A DNA stretch of 41,665 nt. It comes from Gemmatimonadota bacterium (GTDB lineage Bacteria; Gemmatimonadota; Gemmatimonadetes; Gemmatimonadales; GWC2-71-9). The number at the start of each line of letters is the position of its first letter. Within the stretch, counting starts at the first letter, position 1. Positions 7,507-15,400 of this stretch are shown one piece after another. Below the pieces are notes generated by a model that saw only the letters and a list, made by a program, of their open reading frames with translations, was not told the DNA's origin and did no database searches. The DNA is taken from NCBI GenBank assembly GCA_029262155.1, contig JAJCZW010000069.1:1-41665 (forward strand). The letters run 5' to 3'. A program made the position numbers and the translations under genes.

Positions 7507-10098
7507 ATGACTCCCGAGCGCTGGCGGGAGATCGAGTCCGCGTTTGCGGCGGCGCTGGAGCACTCGGATGGTGACCGCAACCGATTCCTCGACGAGGCCT
7601 ACCCGGGCGACACCGACCTGCACCAGGAGGTGGTCGCGCTGCTCGAGTCGTCGGACGCCGCCGACGGATACTTCGATTCCCTCGCCCGTCGTATCGGGAT
7701 GCCTGTCGATCCGGCGGATCAGAGCTCGCGTCTGGTAGGCAAGCGCGTGGGGGCCTATCAACTCACGTCGCTCATCGCCCGGGGCGGCATGGGTGCGGTC
7801 TACTCGGGAACCCGGGTCGATCAGCAGTTTGAGCAAGAGGTGGCCGTGAAACTCCTGCCGATCGGCCTCGGGTCGGCCGACGCCCATCGCCGCTTTTTGG
7901 CCGAGCGCCAGATCCTTGCCCTCCTGCAGCACCCCAACATCGCTCGGCTCCTCGACGGCGGTGTGACGGAAGACGACACGCCGTATTTCGTCATGGAGCT
8001 GGTCGACGGTGTCCCGATTGATCGCTACTGCAACGAGCACGGCCTCTCCATCGATCAACGCCTCAGGCTCTTTCTGGTCGTGTGCGATGCCGTGCAGCAC
8101 GCCCACCGGAACCTCGTGGTCCACCGTGACCTCAAGCCAAGCAACGTCCTGGTCACCGAGGCGGGCGAGGTCAAGCTGCTGGACTTCGGGATTGCACGCC
8201 TTCTCGAAGCCGATGGTAGTGGTCCGGCCCGAACCTTGACCGCTCGATCGCATCCCATGACGCTGCCGTACGCCAGTCCGGAGCAGATCCACGGGGCCGC
8301 CGTCACGACCGCCACTGACGTATACGCCCTGGGCGTCCTACTCTACGAGCTGCTCAGTGGCCACAGGCCCTACGACCTGTCCCAGGCCACGCCGGCGGAG
8401 GCGCAACGGATCATCTGCGAGACGGAACCGGTGGCTCCCAGCGCGATCGTGCGGGGGCCGACCCACGAACCGGATCCGTCTATACGACACGCGGGGGGAC
8501 CTCGCTCGGCATTGTTGTCCGGCGAGCAGTTGCACCGCGCCCTGAAGGGAGACCTGGACACCATCGTCCTCGCAGCGCTACGCAAGGACCCGGCCCGGCG
8601 CTACGCGTCCGTCTCGCACCTGGCGGACGACATCGGGCGTCATTTGGGCGGGCACCCCGTGGCGGCGCACAAGGATTCGTTCTGGTATCGAGCAAGCCGG
8701 TTCGGGCGACGAAATCGAGTGGCCGTGGGGGTCGGGTCCGCAGTGGTCCTGCTGCTCGTCGCGCTCGCCGCGGTCGCGCTGCGGTTCACCATCGTCACGG
8801 CGCGGCAATCGGAGGCAATCGCACTCGAGGCCGCGACCGCCAACGAGACTGCGGATTTTCTGGTGGGAATCTTCGAACTCACCGACCCGGTGGACGGCCT
8901 CGGAGACACCGTGTCCGCCCGCACGATTCTCGATCGGGGGGCCGCACGGATCGGGACGTCACTGGAGGACCGCCCCGAGATTCAGGCACGACTCACGTAT
9001 ACCCTGGCCAACGTGTATGCCAATCTCGGCCTGTCCGATGATGCGATTCGCCTGCACGAGGACGCACTCGCGACCCGGCGTAAATTGGATCCGCCGCCCG
9101 ACGCCGACATCGTCGCGAGTCTGGAGCGGTTGGGAGGGGCGCACCTGGCCGCCCGCAACTACATCCGTGCGGAGGAGTACCTCACCCTGGCCCTCGCCGC
9201 CCGCCGTCAGATCCCCACCGATTCGCTGGCCCTCGCCAGTGTCCTGACCAGCCTCGCCCAGGTCCTCCGGACCCGCGATCCGGACTCGGCTGTCGTCGTG
9301 GCGGTTGCCGCCCACGGGATCAGAGCCCGTCTCCTCGGACCCGACGCGCTCAAGACACTGCGATCGCGCCACGAGGTGGCGTACGCGCTCCGAGGCCAGG
9401 GCCACCTTGATTCGGCCGAAGCCATCTATCGGGAGATTCTCCCGGCGGTCAGACAACTCGGGGACTCGGCCAGTCGGTTTCGCGCCAGCCTGCTCAACAA
9501 CCTGGCTTATCTCGTGGAACAACGGGGCGACCACGACGGGGCGATCGCGGCCTACCAGGAAGCGCTGGAGTGGGCCCGCTCCCGGGATGTCGCCACCAAT
9601 GTGGCGCAGGTTCTTCAGAACCTGGCCCGGGCCTTTGAGCGGTCGGGCCGCCCCGACCGGGCGTTGGAGCATTGGAAGGAGTCGCGCACCGTGCTCGAGG
9701 AGCACTTTCCCGGGGGCCATTGGAGAATCGGAGCGGCCAACATTGGCCTGGCCATGTATTTCGGCCGCAGGGGCGATCCGGCCTCCGCCGTCGTACCGCT
9801 CCGGCTGGCGATCGAATCGTATACCACGACCCTCGGACCTAACCATGGCTGGACCTGGGGCACGAAAGCGAAACTCGGAGCCACCCTCGGGGCGTTAGGC
9901 CAGTTCGAACAGGGGGAAACGCTGCTCCTCGAGGCGTTCGCGTTCACTTCTCAGCCCGACGGTGCCTCGTCTCGTGAGAACATCATGAACTGGCTGATCG
10001 ACTTCTATTCCGCCTGGGGGAAACGGCAGGAGGCCGCCAGCTACGATCGAATGCTCAACGTGGAGGGGTTCACCAGACGGCCCGGTCGGAAAGAGTAG
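7507..10098 (+). CDS. Transmembrane serine/threonine protein kinase with C-terminal TPR-like sensor
   Basis: 863 residues. An N-terminal helical segment is followed by a complete Hanks-type kinase domain (about 84-385). Visible are the glycine loop ARGGMGAVYSG, the ATP lysine K115 in VAVKLL, the catalytic loop HRDLKPSN with D208, DFG at 226-228, and the APE-like YASPEQ. One transmembrane helix lies at about 404-430 (VAVGVGSAVVLLLVALAAVALRF split by the basic RRNR). The rest is tetratricopeptide-like: repeated helical pairs such as LANVYANLGLSDDAIRLHEDAL, LNNLAYLVEQRGDHDGAIAAYQEAL and LARAFERSGRPDRALEHW (each quoted in part). The C-terminal part should be periplasmic. It forms a two-gene unit with the sigma factor 10 bp upstream, which it probably controls by phosphorylation or sequestration; that link is inferred. 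Confidence 0.93.
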   Translation: MTPERWREIESAFAAALEHSDGDRNRFLDEAYPGDTDLHQEVVALLESSDAADGYFDSLARRIGMPVDPADQSSRLVGKRVGAYQLTSLIARGGMGAVYSGTRVDQQFEQEVAVKLLPIGLGSADAHRRFLAERQILALLQHPNIARLLDGGVTEDDTPYFVMELVDGVPIDRYCNEHGLSIDQRLRLFLVVCDAVQHAHRNLVVHRDLKPSNVLVTEAGEVKLLDFGIARLLEADGSGPARTLTARSHPMTLPYASPEQIHGAAVTTATDVYALGVLLYELLSGHRPYDLSQATPAEAQRIICETEPVAPSAIVRGPTHEPDPSIRHAGGPRSALLSGEQLHRALKGDLDTIVLAALRKDPARRYASVSHLADDIGRHLGGHPVAAHKDSFWYRASRFGRRNRVAVGVGSAVVLLLVALAAVALRFTIVTARQSEAIALEAATANETADFLVGIFELTDPVDGLGDTVSARTILDRGAARIGTSLEDRPEIQARLTYTLANVYANLGLSDDAIRLHEDALATRRKLDPPPDADIVASLERLGGAHLAARNYIRAEEYLTLALAARRQIPTDSLALASVLTSLAQVLRTRDPDSAVVVAVAAHGIRARLLGPDALKTLRSRHEVAYALRGQGHLDSAEAIYREILPAVRQLGDSASRFRASLLNNLAYLVEQRGDHDGAIAAYQEALEWARSRDVATNVAQVLQNLARAFERSGRPDRALEHWKESRTVLEEHFPGGHWRIGAANIGLAMYFGRRGDPASAVVPLRLAIESYTTTLGPNHGWTWGTKAKLGATLGALGQFEQGETLLLEAFAFTSQPDGASSRENIMNWLIDFYSAWGKRQEAASYDRMLNVEGFTRRPGRKE

Positions 10099-10351
10099 CC
10101 GCCGCGGTCCATATCTTTCCGTGGACGGAACCCTTCAGAACGCTGGCCGGTACGAGACGCCCCCGGGATCAAATCACTGATCAATCCTCATCGATCTGGT
10201 TGAGGAGTTGGACCAGGTCGGGGGACTGGGCGATCTCGGCTTGGCGTTGGGCGATCAGGTCGGCGCTCAGCACGCGGGTGGGCTCCGGGGTCGGGGGGGT
10301 GGAGAGAAGCGAACCTCTCAAGAGTAATGCCCCTCTCACTGAGAGGGAGGG
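10099..10351. other. Intergenic stretch after the kinase gene
   Basis: No intact gene is seen. A small hairpin (CCCTCTC, loop ACT, GAGAGGG) lies at 10331-10347, and a G-rich tract near 10285. On the minus strand a frame ending at 10181 reads SADLIAQRQAEIAQSPDLVQ and then LLNQIDED. It looks protein-like but has no credible start, so it may be a gene remnant. Confidence 0.4.
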
Positions 10352-10625
10352 GTTACACTGGACCGGGTCGACCCCGTCGAGATGCTCCCGGTGTGCGCGA
10401 TCAATGTCGTCGCCCCGGCGTGGCTCATGGGTTGGCTCGTCCGGCACAGCCATGGCGGCATTCCCCGGGGCGGGCACGTATGGATACACGAAGGCGGCCC
10501 TGAGGATGGCGGGCATGGTCCTCGCAAGCGAGCTTGAGTTCCCCGAGCGCTTGGGGGTCGTGAGCACACATCTGGTGCCGCCACCGCTGACACAACACAT
10601 TCGGCCGATAGCTCCGACCCCATGA
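10352..10625 (+). pseudogene. Remnant of a short-chain dehydrogenase/reductase (SDR)
   Basis: Two reading frames carry matching pieces of an SDR. The first (from 10352) reads VTLDRVDPVEMLPVCAINVV then APAWLM, corresponding to the helix-4/NVxAP region. The second, shifted by one frame from about 10430, reads VGSSGTAMAAFPGAG then TYGYTKAALRMAGMVLASEL, containing the catalytic serine region and YxxxK motif (YGYTK). It continues with FPERLGVVSTHLVPPPLTQ to a TGA at 10623. Between the two pieces about 20 residues expected in the family are missing, so there has been a deletion with frameshift. The N-terminal Rossmann GxxxGxG part is absent. The stop overlaps the ATG of the next gene (ATGA), a fossil of translational coupling. 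The family assignment rests on motif reading only. Confidence 0.65.
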
Positions 10626-11044
10626 GCAAGATCTTCTTCTACGGCCTGTTCATGGATCGGTCTCTTCTCACCGAGAAGCGGCTTCACCCAGAGAGTATCG
10701 GGCCAGCCGTGCTACCCGGCTACCGCATCCACATCGGCGAGCGAGCAACATTGCTGCGATCCGCTTCGAGTCGCGCCTATGGAATCGTGATGGAGCTCGC
10801 CGACCAGGAAGCTCGAGCGCTCTACTCGGAACCGAGTGTTCGCGAGTACCTACGAGAACGCGTGCAGGTGGAGCTGTTGGACACAAGCGAAGCTGTCGAG
10901 GCGTACTGTTACAACCTGCCGCGCGAGTTGGGCCTCGCCGGGGCGAATCCCGTGTACGCCACCAAGCTATCAGCGTTGGTGCGGGCGCTGCAGTTCGATT
11001 CGGCATACGTCGAAGAGATCGCTGCGTTCGGCGAAGTGGCGTAG
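10622..11044 (+). CDS. Gamma-glutamylcyclotransferase / AIG2-like family protein
   Basis: 140 residues. It starts MSKIFFYGLFMDRSLL, the family's opening beta-strand followed by the substrate-binding loop (usually YGSLM or YGTL; here YGLFMD). It continues with VLPGYRIHIGERATL and AYGIVMELADQEARALYSEP, matching the family's barrel strands. VEAYCYNLP is the last strand. Members cleave gamma-glutamyl amino acids to 5-oxoproline or act as general gamma-glutamylamine cyclotransferases. The catalytic glutamate usually found in the middle of the fold would be in the MELADQEARALY region, but I cannot fix it. The ATG overlaps the stop of the SDR remnant. Confidence 0.75.
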   Translation: MSKIFFYGLFMDRSLLTEKRLHPESIGPAVLPGYRIHIGERATLLRSASSRAYGIVMELADQEARALYSEPSVREYLRERVQVELLDTSEAVEAYCYNLPRELGLAGANPVYATKLSALVRALQFDSAYVEEIAAFGEVA

Positions 11045-11371
11045 TATCGTATCCGCGGGTCCCTGGCCGGTAGAGGCTTGGGAGAGGGTTACCCCCGCTG
11101 CCTGAGGAGGTGATCCCAAGGGGGGCACTATATTTGCTAGCTGAGTGCGGCGCCGAGGTAGACTAGATTGTGAATGGAGCCCGCATTGGAGTTCGCTCAG
11201 GAAGACAGTCCCCGTCCTGGCGCCAGTCTCGAGTAGCAGTAGACCGGCCCCCTGCCGGGAGCGCACCGCAACCATGATACTACGTTAGGCGACGAACGAG
11301 TTCCGTAGCAGATTTGTGGCACTGAGTATCACGGAGAACAACTGTCAGTGCGTTTACGTGAGGAGATAATC
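11045..11371. other. Intergenic region, no gene seen
   Basis: About 327 bp between the cyclotransferase-like gene and the next exported protein. No open frame with a credible start and no tRNA-like structure was seen. A good ribosome-binding site (GAGGAG, 11360-11365) ends the region and decides the GTG start of the next gene. Confidence 0.5.
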
Positions 11372-11959
11372 GTGCGTCCAGGTCAACTCATCCCGGTAAT
11401 CATGCTCCTGATACCGTCCGCCGCGCTCACCGTGCAGGGGCAGACGCCTTTGCCTCAACCCGGCACCCGCCTGCGCTTAACACTCCCCTGTGAGCAGAAG
11501 GGGCCGTCCTCAGCCAGAGAACACCGCCTGGCGTGCCGCGCGGAGGGGATACTCGTTCTCTTCCAATCCGATACCATAACGCTCACAACAGCCGGGTCGA
11601 CCACGAGCTATGGTGTCAACGCGGTCAGCCGCGTCGACATGAGTCGTGGGTTCCGTTCCCATCGGAATGCGGGGGCGGTTGTCGGCTTCTTGGTCGGAGG
11701 AGGGACGACGCTCGCCTTGCTGAACACCGGTGGATCCAAGAGCTACTGTGATCGGTCGGCGAATCAAGACGCAATCAGCCGGGGCGGGTGCATCGGTCTG
11801 ACGGCTCTTGGCGGCCTGGCGGGTGCCGGGGTCGGCGCCATCATCGGCGGGTTCTTCCGGACCGAGCGTTGGCAAAATGTCCCTCTCGAGCGCCTGCGAG
11901 TCACCGTCGGGCCGCAGGTGGGGAGTAAGCTCGGCCTGGGGCTGGCGGTATCGCTTTAG
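11372..11959 (+). CDS. Exported protein with glycine-rich membrane segment, function unknown
   Basis: 195 residues. The GTG at 11372 is chosen because GAGGAG lies 6 nt before it and gives a signal peptide (MRPGQLIPVIMLLIPSAALT). An upstream in-frame GTG at 11348 lacks this. The mature part has a beta-rich N-terminal half with two Cys (LPCEQKG, LACRAEG) and a motif YGVNAVSRVDMSRGFRSH. Two glycine/alanine-rich hydrophobic segments follow (NAGAVVGFLVGGGTTLALL and LTALGGLAGAGVGAIIGGFF), resembling glycine-zipper segments, separated by a loop with two more Cys. The C-terminus is WQNVPLERLRVTVGPQ. I know of no defined function for proteins with this layout. Confidence 0.75.
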   Translation: MRPGQLIPVIMLLIPSAALTVQGQTPLPQPGTRLRLTLPCEQKGPSSAREHRLACRAEGILVLFQSDTITLTTAGSTTSYGVNAVSRVDMSRGFRSHRNAGAVVGFLVGGGTTLALLNTGGSKSYCDRSANQDAISRGGCIGLTALGGLAGAGVGAIIGGFFRTERWQNVPLERLRVTVGPQVGSKLGLGLAVSL

Positions 11960-12060
11960 GAGATGGGCCCGCTGCGATTAGCTGCTCGGTACCCACCGGT
12001 CCGATCTGCTCTCAATGAACCCTCGCTGATTCACCCATGGATGCCGGCTTCGGGCACCTG

Positions 12061-12582
12061 CTACCGACGGACCAGTTGGTAATGGAAACGCACCCCAATG
12101 GCGGTGTTCGGGTCGGGAGTGCCGTTCACGGACTCAATCGTATGCCACACCAGGTCCAGCGTGTCGCCGCGCAGCCCGTAGTCAAATCTGCCCAGGCCAC
12201 CGACGTACTCCGGAACGAGGGCAAAATCCGGGTGGATCGTCAGGACACTCTCCGACGTCTCGAACCGCCCTGCGTTCACGATGATGGTGCTGTAGCGGGC
12301 GACCTTCTCGGCGTCGGTTGGTCGGAGGATTTCTGCGGAGAAGGGCGCGGGGGCCGCACCACCCGCCCAATTCATGCTGTAGTACCCGTCGGCGAACATG
12401 ACGAGACTCTCGTGAGCCTTCCCCGGGATGCGTTGACCATCCGGGGTTAGCACCTCGGCCGTTACCATCTGCCAAACCCCGTCGAGTTGATGATCGGACT
12501 CTGGCATAGACGACTGCATCGGCGCTGTGCAGGCCGTCAGGAGCATGAGACCGGCGGTTTGGACCATACTGTTAGGTGTCAC
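12061..12582 (-). CDS. Lipoprotein with lipocalin-like domain
   Basis: 173 residues. The GTG at 12582 is chosen because GGAGG lies 4 nt before it; the in-frame ATG five codons later would also keep the lipobox. MTPNSMVQTAGLMLLTAC ends in a lipobox cysteine, so the protein should be lipid-anchored. The mature part follows the lipocalin-like pattern of single-domain bacterial proteins: LDGVWQMVTAEVLTPDGQ, then a short strand with MFADGYYSMNW, ARYSTIIVNAGRFETSESVL and the closing GDTLDLVWHTIES. Such proteins are expected to form a small beta-barrel binding a hydrophobic ligand, which is unknown here. Confidence 0.72.
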   Translation of the reverse strand: MTPNSMVQTAGLMLLTACTAPMQSSMPESDHQLDGVWQMVTAEVLTPDGQRIPGKAHESLVMFADGYYSMNWAGGAAPAPFSAEILRPTDAEKVARYSTIIVNAGRFETSESVLTIHPDFALVPEYVGGLGRFDYGLRGDTLDLVWHTIESVNGTPDPNTAIGVRFHYQLVRR

Positions 12583-12694
12583 ATATCCTCCGTGCGTAGT
12601 CGCTCGCAATGGTTGTCAGCTAGGCCCAAGACTGGTCCCGCGAGCTCGGGCCTACCCTCATGGGCACAACATCCTCTGCGCGACCCAGCGCTTG

Positions 12695-13537
12695 CTACTG
12701 ATTGTAGCAGGTTGGGACGATTGCCGGGGATGACTCATCCCTCTTGTTGTTTTCGACGACATACTCAAGGAGATCCCAACGATCGATGGTGCCGTCGCCT
12801 GTCGGTATGTCCAAACGGTAGACGTATGGTGGATCGGACACCGTCCAGTATCGCCACCCTCGCGACGACTCGATCAGGAGGGTCTGAATCGGTCCGAACT
12901 TCGGGGTCTCCAACACTTCATCCCTAACCGCCTGAAGAGTCACCCAGATCACTTCATCCGTCGCTCGCTGATGATATGGGTAACGCACTTGGTTCGGTGG
13001 TCGGAGATCCAGTATCTTGGCGAAGACCAGTCCGTGCCCGGGTTCGAACACGCGCGTGTCCAGTGTGCGGCTCTCGGAGAACGCCTCGGCAAATGGGTCC
13101 CGGCGATACACCTGACTCACGTGCTCGTGGTCGTACACGAAGTAGGCCCAGCCTCCGGAGTTATTGTAGTTGCCGAGTTCCGCCGACACCGTCTCCATCG
13201 TGTTCTGATCCCAAAAAACCACGTCGCGTCTCGGGCGACCCGTGGTCCCGATGACGTCACTCTGGAATCGGCGCAGGGTGCGGCCATCGATGCTGACGAC
13301 TTCCTGGCGATCGAGCCAAACGCCGAGGTCTACAGGGAGTGCTCCAGGCACGATGCGCGTCATCGACCAGCGCGAGACATGCGGCACCGTGACATCACAG
13401 GTGATTCGTGGGTCGCCTGGCCTGAGTTCGATCACACCGTTCGTGACGCCGCTTTGACCGGCGGCGACCCGGCTGCCCAATATGGACACGAGGAACACGA
13501 GGGGTGCGAACGATGACCAGCGACACCCTCCCCGCAT
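12695..13537 (-). CDS. Exported protein, function unknown, sharing RPGDPRI with 17453-18265
   Basis: About 280 residues from the ATG at 13537, which gives a compact signal peptide (MRGGCRWSSFAPLVFLVSIL, cleavage near VAAGQ). In-frame starts at 13612 and 13630 also exist, and 13612 has AGGA 6 nt before it, so the start is unsure. The mature protein begins with VIELRPGDPRITCDVTVP, then has beta-rich segments (GVWLDRQEVVSIDGRTLRRF, YFVYDHEHVSQVYRRDPFAE) and ends RRDESSPAIVPTCYNQ-like with a terminal Cys. The RPGDPRI opening is shared with the product of 17453-18265, and both resemble secreted proteins with a DUF3108-like beta-sheet, but the match is weak. Function is not recognised. Confidence 0.65.
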   Translation of the reverse strand: MRGGCRWSSFAPLVFLVSILGSRVAAGQSGVTNGVIELRPGDPRITCDVTVPHVSRWSMTRIVPGALPVDLGVWLDRQEVVSIDGRTLRRFQSDVIGTTGRPRRDVVFWDQNTMETVSAELGNYNNSGGWAYFVYDHEHVSQVYRRDPFAEAFSESRTLDTRVFEPGHGLVFAKILDLRPPNQVRYPYHQRATDEVIWVTLQAVRDEVLETPKFGPIQTLLIESSRGWRYWTVSDPPYVYRLDIPTGDGTIDRWDLLEYVVENNKRDESSPAIVPTCYNQ

Positions 13538-13721
13538 CGGTTGGCCGGGTCGGAGACGGGGTGACCTCGAGAATTGGACCACAGCCACAGCTCCGTTCAT
13601 TGCATCGCGCATGGAGGATCCTGCGGGCAACAGGACACGCCGGGCGCGATGACGGTGGACGTCAGGGTCGTCGACGGATTCGATGTCAGCAACGGGTAGG
13701 ACCAGCCAGCAGAGGCAGCGA

Positions 13722-14366
13722 TCATTGATCGGCCTTCTCCGGCGGCAGCCATCGACGACGGAAAAGGGCCGGGAGGGCGGTCAGGGAAAGCCAGACTCCG
13801 AAGAACGGCGCCGGGTCGATGAGTCCGGCGTCTCCAGCGTTGACTGGGAAGGTGACCATGTTGAGCACCAAACCAATCGATCCAATGACCATCCCGGCGA
13901 GACCAAGTGGCGTCCAGATCCTCGGATGGCGGGCGATCTGCAGACCAAGCAAAACGGTGCCGACGGAAATGAAGATATCGAACGCGAAGTCGAGACCGAG
14001 TTGGGTTGTCGACACACTGCGGAGGATAGCGTCCCACACCTCCGGCTTGACGCCCGACCCCGCAAGCTGGTACCTCGGCACCAGGGCGTAGATCGACATC
14101 TGCATCGTGGCCATCCCGGTGAACGCGGCACCGGCAAGGGCGAGCATCAGGTGAGCCAAGTCGTTAGAGACCGTATCGTTGGCGCGGGAGTAGAAGTGGC
14201 GAAGCCCCGCTGCGTTGACGATGAGGAAGGGACCGAACAGCATGAAGGCCATCTGGGATGGACGTCCCGGCAGCAGGTCGAGCAGGCCGATCGGGTAGAG
14301 GATACCCGCAGCCACCCCGCAGCCCAGGCCGGTGTTGATCCACGTTTGACCCTTCGAAGGCGTCAC
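13722..14366 (-). CDS. Integral membrane protein (DUF4386-like)
   Basis: About 214 residues, mostly hydrophobic, with six or so transmembrane helices: GLGCGVAAGILYPIGLLDLL, MAFMLFGPFLIVNAAGL, LMLALAGAAFTGMATMQMSI, LDFAFDIFISVGTVLLGLQI, LGLAGMVIGSIGLVLNMVTF and FFGVWLSLTALPALF. The start is taken as the GTG at 14366 because it overlaps the TGA of the MerR gene (GTGA), typical translational coupling; an ATG at 14450 would read through the regulator's end. Being co-translated with a MerR regulator suggests it is the regulated function. The family has no settled biochemical role. Confidence 0.75.
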   Translation of the reverse strand: MTPSKGQTWINTGLGCGVAAGILYPIGLLDLLPGRPSQMAFMLFGPFLIVNAAGLRHFYSRANDTVSNDLAHLMLALAGAAFTGMATMQMSIYALVPRYQLAGSGVKPEVWDAILRSVSTTQLGLDFAFDIFISVGTVLLGLQIARHPRIWTPLGLAGMVIGSIGLVLNMVTFPVNAGDAGLIDPAPFFGVWLSLTALPALFRRRWLPPEKADQ

Positions 14367-15091
14367 GGCAGCCCCGGCCCCAACCCGAACTCCTGGATCT
14401 CGCGCAGACGGTAACGGGAAAACAGGTACGGATGCCAGACGTTGGCCCACTCCTGCAACCGCCGGCTAGTATCCGCCGCTTGGACCGCGTCCGCAGAGAC
14501 CATTTGGTTCCGCAGCTCCATCTCCACAGCCGACGCCTCACGAATGAGTGCTGACACGCGCGACGCCGCACCAAGTCCTGGTGCCCAGGTCCGCTCCAAG
14601 CTGACGGCGCCTTCGACAACCCAGGCGTCCGTCACGTCGAACTCGGGTCCGTCATCCGATTCGGTGGGGACCACCACCCCAAGGGCGATGAGGCGCTCCA
14701 ATGCTTCACCGGTGATCCCCACCTCCGCCGCCAACTCGCTGGCGCATAGCCTCCGGTTGACCCCACTCTCGAAGGCACGCCCGGTCACCGCATGCCGGAG
14801 GGCCACAGCAACCTCGGGTTCCACTCCATTTGCCACCAACGCAACCACCCGTTTCACCCCAGCGAGCGACAGGTCGGGATCGATCCTCCGAATCCTACCT
14901 ACCGCACCGAGCCGGTCGAGATGCCGCTGGTCGTAACGGGCCGAGTTGCTTGTGGGTCGCTCTGGAGCCGGAAGGAGACCGATTCGGATGTAGTGGTGGA
15001 TTGTGCTGGCCGGGAGGCCAGATTCGCGGACCAGGTCCCGCATTCGATATACGGTTCCCCCAGATTCGGCGGGAGGACTCTTTGTCAACAT
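14363..15091 (-). CDS. MerR-family transcriptional regulator
   Basis: 242 residues. A MerR winged helix-turn-helix is visible near the N-terminus: VYRMRDLVRESGLPASTIHH, YIRIGLLPAPERPTSNSARY, DQRHLDRLGAVGRIRRI and LSLAGVKRVV. The rest is helical, with no cysteine or histidine metal-binding pattern, so it is not a metal sensor of the classical kind; the ligand is unknown. The ATG at 15091 has no Shine-Dalgarno, and a promoter-like palindrome lies directly before it, so the mRNA may be leaderless. It is translationally coupled to the membrane protein downstream (GTGA overlap). Confidence 0.87.
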   Translation of the reverse strand: MLTKSPPAESGGTVYRMRDLVRESGLPASTIHHYIRIGLLPAPERPTSNSARYDQRHLDRLGAVGRIRRIDPDLSLAGVKRVVALVANGVEPEVAVALRHAVTGRAFESGVNRRLCASELAAEVGITGEALERLIALGVVVPTESDDGPEFDVTDAWVVEGAVSLERTWAPGLGAASRVSALIREASAVEMELRNQMVSADAVQAADTSRRLQEWANVWHPYLFSRYRLREIQEFGLGPGLP

Positions 15092-15092
15092 A

Positions 15093-15127
15093 ATTGTAAA
15101 GTAACACGTAATACTTTATAATACAAT
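15093..15127 (-). promoter_or_regulatory. Probable MerR operator/promoter with interrupted palindrome
   Basis: Read on the minus strand, the AT-rich element has TTGTAT as a -35-like box, a 17-nt spacer and TACTTT as a -10-like box, with the ATG of the MerR gene about 6 nt later. Outer arms ATTGTA/TACAAT (15093-15098 and 15122-15127) and inner arms AAAGTA/TACTTT (15098-15103 and 15112-15117) form a two-tier inverted repeat around ACGT. MerR regulators bind such symmetric sites within their own promoters. This predicts autoregulation and a leaderless transcript. Confidence 0.5.
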
Positions 15128-15400
15128 ATCCGCGAAAACGGTCGGCCATTGATGCATCCGCACCCAGCCACAAATCCCTGGTGTTACGTTCCAGCAGAGA
15201 CCGTGAACCAGCGCAAAGGACGAAGCTGGATCAAAAGACGGGAAGCGGAACTTCACTCCTTCGCACCGGCGGAACGGCCGCTCAATCTCTCGTGGGACTT
15301 TTTCAGCTGTCACCATGGATGGGGCACACCCGGCAGATTCCTGTCTAACAAATCATATGACAACATGTTATGAGATGATGAGGAGAGAAGTGACCCCTGG
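15128..15400. other. Divergent intergenic region between merR and plsC-like genes
   Basis: No gene is seen. The last 60 bp are AT-rich (AAATCATATGACAACATGTTATGAG, quoted 15350-15374 in outline) with the 8-bp palindrome AACATGTT, and GAGGAGAG lies 13 nt before the acyltransferase ATG. Confidence 0.4.

Noticed and set aside
10181-10687. Minus-strand frame with tail SADLIAQRQAEIAQSPDLVQ
   Set aside because: Most of it is antisense to the SDR remnant and has no family-like sequence; only the last 30 residues look protein-like, without a start.
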